From assembly GCF_018130615.1 (NCBI RefSeq), contig NZ_JAFCKB010000009.1, forward strand, positions 1 to 64,000: DNA of 64,000 bases, written 5' to 3'. The stretch is from Bradyrhizobium manausense (lineage in GTDB: Bacteria; Pseudomonadota; Alphaproteobacteria; Rhizobiales; Xanthobacteraceae). The translations under genes and the position numbers were made by a program. Positions 17,333 through 24,707 of the stretch are shown here, one piece after another (position 1 is the stretch's first letter; every line of letters starts with the position of its first letter). The notes under the pieces were generated by a model. It made no database searches. It saw only the letters and a list, made by a program, of their open reading frames with translations, and was not told the DNA's origin.

Positions 17333-18526
17333 ATGGATGCAAGTACGGAGCCTCGCAACATCCCTGTCTTGCAGCCGCCCAAACGCGACCTGCGGCTCGA
17401 TTTCCTGCGTGGCATCGGGCAGTGGATAATCTTCCTCGACCATATCCCGAATAACTTCCTCAACTGGTTCACGCCTCGCAACTACGGCTTCAGCGACGCA
17501 GCGGAATTCTTCGTCTACATTTCCGGCTATTCGATCGGATTTGCTTACGGACCAGCCGTTCAGAACGGACAGCTTTTGGCCGCAGCGAAGCGGCTTTGGA
17601 CGCGAGCGTCGCAGCTTTATGTCGCGCACATCTTTCTGTTTCTATTTTTTGTCGCCCAGATCGCCCGGACCGCGGCCCGCTTTGACAACCCAATGTACAA
17701 GGACGCGTTCAACGTGGCGCAATTTCTAGACCGTCCCGACATCATGATCGGGCAGGCACTCATGCTCAAATATAAGCCGGTCAACCTCGATGTCCTTCCT
17801 CTGTACATCGTGCTGGTTCTCGCCGCGCCAGCACTATTGTGGTGCCTGCTGCGCCGACCGAACTTGACCTTGCTCGGCTCTGCAATCCTCTATTTTGCTG
17901 CCCGATATTTCGATTGGAATTTGCCCTCGTTCCCGGGAGGCAAATGGTATTTCAACCCGTTCGCATGGCAGTTCTTGTTTGTATTTGGCGTCTGGTGCGG
18001 CCTTGGCGGTGGGCCGAGGATAAGGTCAACGGCGCTCTCTCGCCCGATCACCATTATCGCGGGGGCGTGGCTCGCCTTCTCGTTCCTGATCGTCATGACA
18101 TGGCATGTGCCCAGCTTGGAGCGATTTGTACCAGAGGCTCTACGTCGCGCGATTTATCCAATCGACAAGTCCAACCTTGATCCCTTGCGTCTCACCCATT
18201 TCGTGGCCGCGCTGATCGTGTTGCTGCACTTCCTCCCACAGGATACGCCGTGGCTCGGCTCCAGACGACTGCGTCCGCTGATCCTGTGTGGTCAGCGCTC
18301 GCTTCCTGTGTTCTGCTTTGGCGTCTTCCTTTCCTTTGCTGCTCACTGGATCCTTGTGCAGGTCAGTGGTGGCGTCTTCGCCCAGATGCTCGTCAGCATC
18401 GTAGGCATCTCCCTGTTGGTGGGCACAGCATGGCTCGCGACTTGGTATCGTAGCCTTCCGACCCTATTCGCGGCCCCAGAGAACTACGCGCCAGTCGGAA
18501 ACGCTGAAACCGATCAGCCTCCGTAG
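17333..18526 (+). CDS. opgC: OpgC-family membrane acyltransferase
   Basis: About 397 residues, multi-spanning, matching the OpgC family that adds substituents such as succinyl groups to osmoregulated periplasmic glucans. The N-terminal family pattern is visible: DLRLDFLRGIGQWIIFLDHI and then NYGFSDAAEFFVYISGYS. Around ten hydrophobic segments follow, and SLPVFCFGVFLSFAAHWILV is near the end. The start is the ATG at 17333, with GGAGGG six bases ahead. Codon use is less GC-biased than the flagellar or hexarate genes, and flanking DNA is gene-poor, which suggests an acquired or relocated gene. Another acyltransferase acceptor is possible. Confidence 0.85.
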   Translation: MDASTEPRNIPVLQPPKRDLRLDFLRGIGQWIIFLDHIPNNFLNWFTPRNYGFSDAAEFFVYISGYSIGFAYGPAVQNGQLLAAAKRLWTRASQLYVAHIFLFLFFVAQIARTAARFDNPMYKDAFNVAQFLDRPDIMIGQALMLKYKPVNLDVLPLYIVLVLAAPALLWCLLRRPNLTLLGSAILYFAARYFDWNLPSFPGGKWYFNPFAWQFLFVFGVWCGLGGGPRIRSTALSRPITIIAGAWLAFSFLIVMTWHVPSLERFVPEALRRAIYPIDKSNLDPLRLTHFVAALIVLLHFLPQDTPWLGSRRLRPLILCGQRSLPVFCFGVFLSFAAHWILVQVSGGVFAQMLVSIVGISLLVGTAWLATWYRSLPTLFAAPENYAPVGNAETDQPP

Positions 18527-18848
18527 TCGAGGCCAAGTTACTTTGGGAGGGGCAGGTAAAGGGGGGGGTACGCGCGACGGCAGCCTTTCAAGCTAATTTC
18601 TGCGCGCTGCGCGGTACTGGACGGTGTAGCGGCGGAGCTACGGCGGATCATCGTTCAGCCGGGTGACTACCGTGACTAAAGGAAGATTTGCGGCTCACGG
18701 CCTAGTCGCCGCAAATCCCCAAACTTTATGAATTTTGAACCAGTGCTCACCCAAAAAGTGGGACGGACGGCCATCTTCTGACGGGCCTCCGCATTGAATC
18801 GTCGAGAATTGTCAGATTGTCGCAGAAAATTCTCGATTTCAAAGAATT
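18527..18848. other. Intergenic region with an inverted repeat
   Basis: About 320 bases without a gene. A perfect 10-bp inverted repeat, GATTTGCGGC (18685-18694) and GCCGCAAATC (18708-18717), is separated by 13 bases; it could end the opgC transcript or mark an old insertion boundary. A run of eight or nine G lies near 18560. The rest is featureless to me. Confidence 0.45.
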
Positions 18849-19091
18849 TCAAGGCCTGAAGCCGGCCTTTCTTGCGCATTCCATGTACATGGCCCTCCGC
18901 CGTTCCGAGAGGCCGTTTCCCTGTGACGGGGTTCCGGGCAACGCCTCGAGTGTTTGGGAGACGCACTTTTCCATCGCGTTGTAGTGGGCTTCGCTTATCG
19001 ATGGCTGATGCTTCGATGCCGCATAAGTTGTTGTTGTCAGCAGCGTCGAGAGAAGGGCGGTCAGCACGAGGGCGGAACGTGAGTGCTTCAT
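18849..19091 (-). CDS. Small secreted protein of unknown function
   Basis: 80 residues: a clear signal peptide (MKHSRSALVLTALLSTLLTT, cleavage probably after TTYAAS) and a mature part of about 55 residues with two cysteines (EKCVSQ and MECARK) that may form a disulfide. No family is recognised. GGAG precedes the ATG at 19091. A perfect FixK-type box lies 65-78 bases upstream, so expression may be oxygen-controlled. It sits in an AT-richer, gene-poor stretch. Confidence 0.65.
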   Translation of the reverse strand: MKHSRSALVLTALLSTLLTTTTYAASKHQPSISEAHYNAMEKCVSQTLEALPGTPSQGNGLSERRRAMYMECARKAGFRP

Positions 19092-19123
19092 TGCTGTCTC
19101 CAAGAGGTTTGAAACTTCACGAC

Positions 19124-19140
19124 AGCCAACGTGGTTGGCT
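19124..19140. repeat. 17-bp palindrome AGCCAAC-gtg-GTTGGCT
   Basis: A perfect inverted repeat with seven-base arms and three-base spacer, between the FixK-like box and the start of the small secreted protein gene. It could be an operator or a leader hairpin. Confidence 0.5.
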
Positions 19141-19155
19141 CCGAAGTTCGCTTGC

Positions 19156-19169
19156 TTGAGCTAGATCAA
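19156..19169 (-). promoter_or_regulatory. FixK/FNR-type box
   Basis: TTGA-GCTAGA-TCAA is a perfect match to the FNR/FixK consensus TTGA-N6-TCAA. It lies 65-78 bases upstream of the secreted protein start. FixK2 uses such sites for microoxic genes in Bradyrhizobium; no gene starts on the other side for several hundred bases. Confidence 0.55.
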
Positions 19170-19704
19170 GGTGCGCTGCGCCAATTTGAAGTGAGTGATG
19201 CTGCGCCTGCGAAACGACCTGTCTGCGCCCGATGACGGGAGCAACGAAAAAGCCGATGCTGCACTGGAGTAACTCCGAGGGCAAATTCCTACCGCATGCT
19301 CAAAGCGGCATACTCAAAAAAAGACCAAGCAAATTGGAATGTACAGAGACGACTGGTTGGAAGATGCATCGTTGCACGCAGATCAATTTGATAAGTCGGA
19401 CGTGACGTCAATTTTGAAATAGCTTGCCGTGCAACAGCGATGGTCGCGGATGCGCGAATTGTGCATGTCGTCGAGCCATCTACGAAACGTCACCCTGAGC
19501 GCCAGATACCATCCTTAATTAACTTTGGCGTGGCGTCCGCGCCGTTGCATTCGGCGCGCGCATCCCGCCGCCGATCCCAGGGCGATTGGAGGCAAATTTG
19601 GGGACCGACAGCGAGACTGCGCAGCGCTATCCAAGGATGCAAGTCCTACAAGTGATCGGGATTGATTTGATCAACGGGTCGATGGGTAGCCCGCCGGGAA
19701 GTCA
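19170..19704. other. Gene-free stretch
   Basis: About 530 bases, AT-richer than the rest, with no frame that has a start signal, domain or codon bias. I see nothing else definable in it. Confidence 0.5.
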
Positions 19705-19926
19705 TCAGGTAACCCCGCGATACGTTCCCCAACTCGCAAGCCGCTCGGCTGCGTCTGCGATCTCTGCGGACGAACTGATGCCCAACTTTGCGAGCAGCCG
19801 AGTTCGCTGCCCCGCGACCTGTTTTGCCTTGCCACTAAGGTGGCTTGCAATCTCGGCATCCGTTTTCCCAGCCGCTAACCGCCTCAAAAATTGCTTCTCA
19901 CGGGGACTGAGCAGCACATCAGTCAT
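19705..19926 (-). CDS. Stand-alone LuxR-type helix-turn-helix protein
   Basis: 73 residues that consist of almost nothing but a GerE/LuxR-type DNA-binding domain: LSPREKQFLRRLAAGKTDAE, then IASHLSGKAKQVAGQRTRLL and KLGISSSAEIADAAERLA. The family signature (LSPRE, G.T..EIA..L, V..H...L..KLG) is recognisable but degenerate: SGKAKQVAGQRTRLLAKLGI replaces the usual VKTHLSRILRKLGV. It has no receiver or ligand domain, so it is either a small regulator or a remnant. GCAGG lies before the ATG. Confidence 0.6.
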   Translation of the reverse strand: MTDVLLSPREKQFLRRLAAGKTDAEIASHLSGKAKQVAGQRTRLLAKLGISSSAEIADAAERLASWGTYRGVT

Positions 19927-20209
19927 GTCGGCCTGCCATCGATGGCCAAAGATGAAGTCAGCGTACGCTGAACAAACGAAGATACCAACTAAGCCAACTC
20001 AAGGAGCGGCTGGTCCTGCATCGCGCCGAAGCAAAGGGGACGCGGAGTATATGCGCTTGGCGGCGTCAAAATTGCATGCACCAAAGAAGGCAGCGTTCCC
20101 GATGAACGTCTTGATTGTTAAGACGAAAAAAGCATTGGATAATCGGGGGCGATCGGCAGCCGCGCGTCACGGAGCGTTTCGGTCGTGACTTCCGAATGAG
20201 CAAATTTCG
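19927..20209. other. Gene-free stretch beside the integrase remnant
   Basis: About 280 bases. A Lys-rich frame of 79 codons from 19945 to 20188 exists on the plus strand, but it has no recognised domain and I do not call it. Confidence 0.4.
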
Positions 20210-20797
20210 TTAACTCGCGAGCGCAACGATGTTGTCACCGACACACGGCTCATGTTGCAATAGTGCCCTGCGCGAAATTTCGTCGCTGCGTTCGGTGATG
20301 TACTTCGAATAGGTGCGCTCGATCATCGCAACGCTCGTATTGTGAAGTGATGCGACCAGCCTGATCGGAACGTTGAGCAAGAGCGCACGCACGATGCTCG
20401 AATGTCGCAAAGCATAGGCCGTGACTTCAGCCGGATCACGGCCGATGGCGATCACCACCTTGTCGATCTGACGATCGTAGCGCTGGCCGGGATTGTCGTC
20501 CCATTGACTTCCATCGCGCCGGACGAGCAGCGGGGCGTCGTCGGCGCGACCCTTGGCCACCTCTTTCAGTTTGGCCGCGAGCGGCGCAGTAATCGGAACG
20601 CTGTACCGTTCATGCTTTTTCTTGGCACGATTGCGGCCACCGCCTTTGGCTGATTTCGGCATAGAAAGTTTCGGCCGGATCGGATGAGCATCGAGATCGG
20701 CGACGCGCAAACGAACAGCTCGGCTCGGTCGCGCTCCGGTCACGGCCAATGTTTCAGTCAATAATCCGAGCTTGTCGTCAAGCGCATAAGCGGCCAT
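20210..20797 (-). pseudogene. Tyrosine recombinase/integrase, catalytic-domain remnant
   Basis: 195 codons covering only the C-terminal catalytic domain of a phage-type integrase. The catalytic residues are visible: Arg in TGARPSRAVRLRV, the Arg-His box in YALRHSSIVR, the second His in SLHNTSVAMIERTYSKYI and the nucleophile Tyr in the same segment. The usual first His three residues before the Arg is a Tyr here. In frame upstream only nine more codons are open before a TAA, and no core-binding or arm-binding domain is found. An intact integrase has 300-400 residues. It probably marks a decayed genomic island. Confidence 0.75.
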
Positions 20798-21173
20798 GCG
20801 GCCCTCTACAATTCCATAAGCATTTTAGTTTTCCCCAGGGGAGGCCGGGATGTCTCCGGCTTCACCTGTATGCCGCTGTGCAGCCTCTTGTAGCGCAACC
20901 TTCGCACAGCGGACCGCGGGCGCCAGCCGGCACCCGGTCTTCCCTGCGCCCTTTTAGATGAGGGTGAGGCGACGGGCAAAGCTCGGGCGATATGAGCCGC
21001 GAGAGGGAAAAGGTGTGTCTGTTTGCTCAGTCATTGCGCGAAGCTGTTGCGACGAAGCAATCCAGAGTCTTCAGCCGTGCGCTGCAGAGCCGGGGCCCAT
21101 GTATCAGCGCACCGTGTAGTCTCCTGGGTCCCGGCTCCGCGCAACAGCGCGTCCGGGACACAGGCGAGCAAGC
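20798..21173. repeat. Intergenic repeat mosaic downstream of DUF1127
   Basis: About 375 bases without a gene. Near 21035-21070 the complement reads TGGATTGCTTCGTCGCAACA, and 21085-21170 contains GTCCCGGCTCCGCGCAACAG. Both read like the dispersed palindromic sequences I know from Bradyrhizobium intergenic regions. Recurrence in the genome is recalled, not shown. Confidence 0.45.
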
Positions 21174-21410
21174 TCACAGATACCGTGTCAGTTCGGCCTT
21201 GAACTGCCCGTAGACGGCGTCCTCGATCTGGCTGCGCGTGATCCCGATATCGCGCAAGGCGCGGTCGTCGAGCTCGTTCAGCGTCTTGACGGCGGTGCGG
21301 CGCTCCAGGCGGTCGAACAGGGCATAGGCGGCGTTGACGAGCGTGGCAAAAAATCCGCTCGACGAGGATGGGCGTAAACTCCGCCCGGCAGTTTGCGAGA
21401 TCGTGGTCAT
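21174..21410 (-). CDS. DUF1127 (YjiS-like) small protein
   Basis: 78 residues ending in the DUF1127 motif LNELDDRALRDIGITRSQIE followed by DAVYG. Such small Arg-rich proteins are common in alphaproteobacteria; some take part in phosphate, carbon or RNA-turnover regulation. The N-terminal half is a hydrophobic/amphipathic helix (SGFFATLVNAAYALFDRLER). It is transcribed divergently from the MocR gene. Confidence 0.85.
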   Translation of the reverse strand: MTTISQTAGRSLRPSSSSGFFATLVNAAYALFDRLERRTAVKTLNELDDRALRDIGITRSQIEDAVYGQFKAELTRYL

Positions 21411-21545
21411 GTTTCTTCTCCGGCCTTACGTCCCGCACGGCGAAGCAGGTGCCGTTGGCGCAAACGCTGGCAGCGCCTGCACCTCATTTGCCATCGGATT
21501 GCTCTCGCTCACCTCGGCTCAATCGCGGAACTTGATGGAACTTAA

Positions 21546-21599
21546 ATGCTCCAGTACATTGCTCGGAGCAAGGAAAACATTGCTCTCGGTGCAATAATG
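21546..21599. promoter_or_regulatory. Inverted repeats just upstream of the MocR gene
   Basis: TTGCTCGGAGCAA (perfect six-base arms around one G) lies about 30-45 bases before the MocR start, nested in TGCTCC...GGAGCA, and a looser copy TTGCTCTCGGTGCAA directly precedes the ATG. GntR/MocR proteins commonly bind such repeats to control themselves or the divergent gene. Confidence 0.4.
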
Positions 21600-22940
21600 T
21601 CCAAGTTCGAGTACGTGAAGCTTGCGGATGCCATTGCCGCAGATATCTCTAAAGGCACGTTAAGGCCCGGCGACCGGCTGCCGCCGCAACGGAATTTTGC
21701 CTATGACCGCGGCATTGCGGTCTCGACCGCGAGCCGTGTTTATACGGAGCTTTTGCGCCGCGGCCTCGTGGTCGGCGAAGTCGGCCGCGGCACTTTCATT
21801 TCCGGCGACATCAGGCGCGAGGTCGAGAGCATCGCCGAGCCGCGCGACGCGCGCATCGATTTCGAGGTCAATTATCCGCTGCTGCCGCAGCAATGGGCGA
21901 TGATCGCCAAGAGTCTTGCCGGGCTCGAACGCGTCGATGCGCTCGAATCCGCGCTGCGCGTCTCGACCAGCACCGGCACCAAGAGCGCGCGCAACGCCGC
22001 CGCGGCCTATCTCGCGCGCAAGGATTTTGCGCCACAGGCCGAGCAGATCGTCTTCACCGCCAACGGCAAGCAATCGCTCGCGGCCGCGCTCGCTGCGCTC
22101 GTGCCGACCGGCGGCCGCTGCGGCGTCGAGGCCCTCACCTATCCTTACGTCAAGAGCATCGCCGCGCGGCTCGGCATCACGCTGGTGCCGATCCCGATGG
22201 ACGAATATGGCGCGCGGCCCGACGCGATCCAGAAGGCGCATCGCGAAGCGCATCTGTCGGCGCTGTATCTCCAGCCCATCATCCAGAATCCGCTCGGCGT
22301 CACCATGAACGCGACGCGACGCGCCGACATCATGCGCGTTGCCGAGAAGCTTGATCTCACCATCATCGAGGACGCGGTCTACGGCTTCCTCGCCGACGAC
22401 ACGCCGCTCGCGGCACTCGGGCCGGATCGCTGCATCGTGCTCGACAGCCTCTCCAAGAAGGTCGCGCCGGGTCTTGCGCTCGGCATCCTCGTCGCGCCGC
22501 CTCATTTGCGCGAGAGCGTGATGAGCGCAGTCCGCACCGGCGGCTGGATCGCCTCGGGCCACGCGCTCGCATCCGGACAGCGATTGATGGCCGACGGCAC
22601 TGTCGCCGAGTTGACGCGGCTGAAGCGCATCGACGCCGGGCGGCGCCAGCAGACCGCGGCACGCCTGCTCGCCGGTCACCAGCTCTCGGCCGATCCGCGC
22701 TCCTATCATCTCTGGCTGACACTGCCGCCGCACTGGCGCTCGCAGACCTTCGTTGCCGCAGCCGCCCGGCGCGGCATCGCGCTGACGCCGTCCTCGACCT
22801 TCGCGGTCGCGCATGGCCATGCCCCGAATGCGGTGCGGCTCGCGCTCGCTCCACCTTCGTTCGAACAGCTCGATTCCGGCCTGCGCACGATCGTATCGCT
22901 GCTCGGCACCAAGGAGGAGGATTTCGACTCGACGGAGTAA
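21600..22940 (+). CDS. MocR-type GntR/aminotransferase transcription regulator
   Basis: About 446 residues: an N-terminal GntR winged helix (KLADAIAADISKGTLRPGDR, LPPQRNFAYDRGIAVSTASR, VYTELLRRGLVVGEVGRGTF) joined to a class I aminotransferase-like domain that binds PLP. The PLP Lys region is VLDSLSKKVAPGLALG; the Asn/Tyr region includes QPIIQNPLGVTM and IIEDAVYGFLAD. MocR proteins sense vitamin B6 or amino compounds. The start at 21600 matches the GntR N-terminus; the upstream frame to 21546 overlaps the operator-like repeats and has no family match. The target may be itself or the divergent DUF1127 gene. Confidence 0.9.
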   Translation, partial: SKFEYVKLADAIAADISKGTLRPGDRLPPQRNFAYDRGIAVSTASRVYTELLRRGLVVGEVGRGTFISGDIRREVESIAEPRDARIDFEVNYPLLPQQWAMIAKSLAGLERVDALESALRVSTSTGTKSARNAAAAYLARKDFAPQAEQIVFTANGKQSLAAALAALVPTGGRCGVEALTYPYVKSIAARLGITLVPIPMDEYGARPDAIQKAHREAHLSALYLQPIIQNPLGVTMNATRRADIMRVAEKLDLTIIEDAVYGFLADDTPLAALGPDRCIVLDSLSKKVAPGLALGILVAPPHLRESVMSAVRTGGWIASGHALASGQRLMADGTVAELTRLKRIDAGRRQQTAARLLAGHQLSADPRSYHLWLTLPPHWRSQTFVAAAARRGIALTPSSTFAVAHGHAPNAVRLALAPPSFEQLDSGLRTIVSLLGTKEEDFDSTE

Positions 22941-22950
22941 TCCCTGGCCG

Positions 22951-23550
22951 TCAGCGCACCGGCCATTCGGCGATGAACCCCCTCGCCTTGTAGGGTTCGA
23001 TCTTGTCCCATTCGTGCAGCACACGACGACGAAATTCCGGGTCGGTGTACCAAAGCGCGCGCGGCGTCGCAAAACTGTCGACGGTGAGCAGCAGCTTGGT
23101 CACCTCGGGCCAATGCCGATGCAGCGTCATCGGATAGCGTCGCGCGGTCCAGGTGTTGCCAAGGCAGATCACGCTGCGGATGTTGTGCAGTCCCAGCGCC
23201 GCATCGATCACAGGCAGCGAGAGGATCACGTTCTCGCCGGTGTTCATCGCGCGATGCTCCTCGAGGATTCGATCTGCCGGAATGCCCGCGGCGACCATTG
23301 CCGCCTTGATGATCATGCACTCGGATTGCTCCGAGCCCGGCGTCACGCCGCCGCTGACAATCGACCAGCGGAAAAGACCCTCGCGCCACAGATGCGCGGC
23401 GGTCTCGGCGCGGAGGACAACGTCCTCGCGGGTGCCGAACAGAAACAGCAGGTCGGCCGGCCAAAGCGGCGTATCGATCAGATGGGTGCGATTGATCTCG
23501 GCGATCTCGTCCGCCGTCGGCAGGCGCGTGCTGCGGTCCGTGACTGTCAT
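22951..23550 (-). CDS. DUF218 / YdcF-like protein
   Basis: 199 residues of the DUF218 (ElyC/SanA/YdcF) family: LWPADLLFLFGTREDVVLRA, the glycine loop FRWSIVSGGVTPGSEQSE, EHRAMNTGENVILSL and SVICLGNTWTARRYPMTL. No signal peptide or membrane segment, so it is the soluble YdcF-like type. YdcF binds S-adenosylmethionine; the physiological role is unknown. It is convergent with the MocR gene (gap 10 bases). Confidence 0.8.
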   Translation of the reverse strand: MTVTDRSTRLPTADEIAEINRTHLIDTPLWPADLLFLFGTREDVVLRAETAAHLWREGLFRWSIVSGGVTPGSEQSECMIIKAAMVAAGIPADRILEEHRAMNTGENVILSLPVIDAALGLHNIRSVICLGNTWTARRYPMTLHRHWPEVTKLLLTVDSFATPRALWYTDPEFRRRVLHEWDKIEPYKARGFIAEWPVR

Positions 23551-23615
23551 CGGAGCAAGATGCGCGACCCGTGCGCGGCTGCGAAGTCACGTTTGATTGC
23601 GTCCGGTTGCAAGCG

Positions 23616-24212
23616 CTACGGCAGCAAGGACCGAGGCAGTTGGTCGAAACTGTAGCTGCGCGGCTGGTTGCGCCGGACGAAGCCGCCGACCTGCCAGGCG
23701 AACAGCACGGCAAAGCCGAGGATGAACAACACGCCGGCGAATTCGCCAATCATCAGCGCGCGAATCAACAGTCCCGCCATCGCCACGGCCAGCAGCGCCA
23801 GGAACGCCAGCACCGCCGCATAGGTCTTGCGGCCGAGGCCGGCGGTCAGCTCGGCGCGGCTACCGGCCTTCGCCATCCGCGCATGCAGCTCGACGAGAAA
23901 ATCGCGAAAGCCGCTGTCCTGCGGCGCCATCAGCGCGGCGGTCTGCCAGCTCGTCGACAGGATCGCGATGCGGCCGCCACTGGCGCGGCTGACATCGGCG
24001 CGAAAGCGGTGCTGCTGCATCGAGACCGGGCGGAACGACAGCCTGACAGCACTGATGTCGTCATAGCGCCAGACGCCGGAGCGACCGGCGATGTGCCAGG
24101 ACAATCCCGCCTCGGTCAGCTCAAAGCGATGCGCCGAGCCGATCAGCGACGCCTTGTAGGCATAGCTCGTGACCGGGGCGCCTTGCGCATCCGAAACCTG
24201 CATCTCGATCAT
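23616..24212 (-). CDS. Membrane protein of unknown function with PH-like N-terminal half
   Basis: About 198 residues. The first 120 (YAYKASLIGSAHRFELTEAG, SGVWRYDDISAVRLSFRPVS) look like a soluble beta-rich domain similar to bacterial PH-like domains. Two hydrophobic segments follow (YAAVLAFLALLAVAMAGLLI and FAGVLFILGFAVLFAWQVGG). The start at 24212 is chosen because longer forms run into the divergent gene and lose codon bias. The PH-like reading is from pattern only. It is divergent from the 24269 gene with 56 bases between them. Confidence 0.65.
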   Translation of the reverse strand: MIEMQVSDAQGAPVTSYAYKASLIGSAHRFELTEAGLSWHIAGRSGVWRYDDISAVRLSFRPVSMQQHRFRADVSRASGGRIAILSTSWQTAALMAPQDSGFRDFLVELHARMAKAGSRAELTAGLGRKTYAAVLAFLALLAVAMAGLLIRALMIGEFAGVLFILGFAVLFAWQVGGFVRRNQPRSYSFDQLPRSLLP

Positions 24213-24268
24213 CAATCCCGTCTGCGATATGCTTGCGCAATCGCCCTCCCCCATCCTACAAGCGAGAC

Positions 24269-24703
24269 ATGGCTGAGACGATCTATTTTCCGCGCCACCT
24301 GATTCTCGGGGCTGCCATGATCGCGGGCGTGCTGCTCGCACTCGCGGTGCACATGCTCGGCGCGCGCTACGGGCTCGACCTCGGCGGTCTCTGGCGCGCC
24401 GACGCGCATGAGTTCATGCCGACCGGCGCGGCGATCGCCTGGTGGCTGATCGCAACCGTCGGATTCTCCGGCGGCTATTTCACCGCGACGTTGATGCAAA
24501 GCGCCGTCTCCGGCCAGATCCCGCAAAGGATGCGGCAATTCCTGATCGCGCTCGGCGTGCTCCTGCTCGCGGGCGCCGGACAGGCGGCCTCGGCGCCGAG
24601 CCCGATCCCGACCATTTCCGGCGTGCTCGCGGGTCTCGCAGCGCTGTGTCTCGGCGCCGTGATGGCATTTTGCGGCGCGCATTTCGCGCTGCGCCGCGCC
24701 TAG
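24269..24703 (+). CDS. Small multi-pass membrane protein of unknown function
   Basis: About 144 residues with four hydrophobic stretches (LILGAAMIAGVLLALAVHML, IAWWLIATVGFSGGYFTATL, FLIALGVLLLAGAGQAASA, VLAGLAALCLGAVMAFCGAH). I do not recognise a family. The ATG at 24269 (MAETIYFPRH) fits better than 24233, which would put a basic Pro-rich leader in front. It ends four bases before the convergent c-di-GMP gene. Confidence 0.6.
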   Translation: MAETIYFPRHLILGAAMIAGVLLALAVHMLGARYGLDLGGLWRADAHEFMPTGAAIAWWLIATVGFSGGYFTATLMQSAVSGQIPQRMRQFLIALGVLLLAGAGQAASAPSPIPTISGVLAGLAALCLGAVMAFCGAHFALRRA

Positions 24704-24707
24704 CCGA

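Noticed and set aside
19586-20188. 200-codon open frame on the plus strand opposite the LuxR-type protein
   Set aside because: Low-quality composition and no domain; the minus strand carries the recognisable HTH.
20210-20960. Attachment site or tRNA beside the integrase remnant
   Set aside because: I looked for a tRNA-like T-loop (GGTTCGAATCC type) and for direct repeats in this stretch and saw none.
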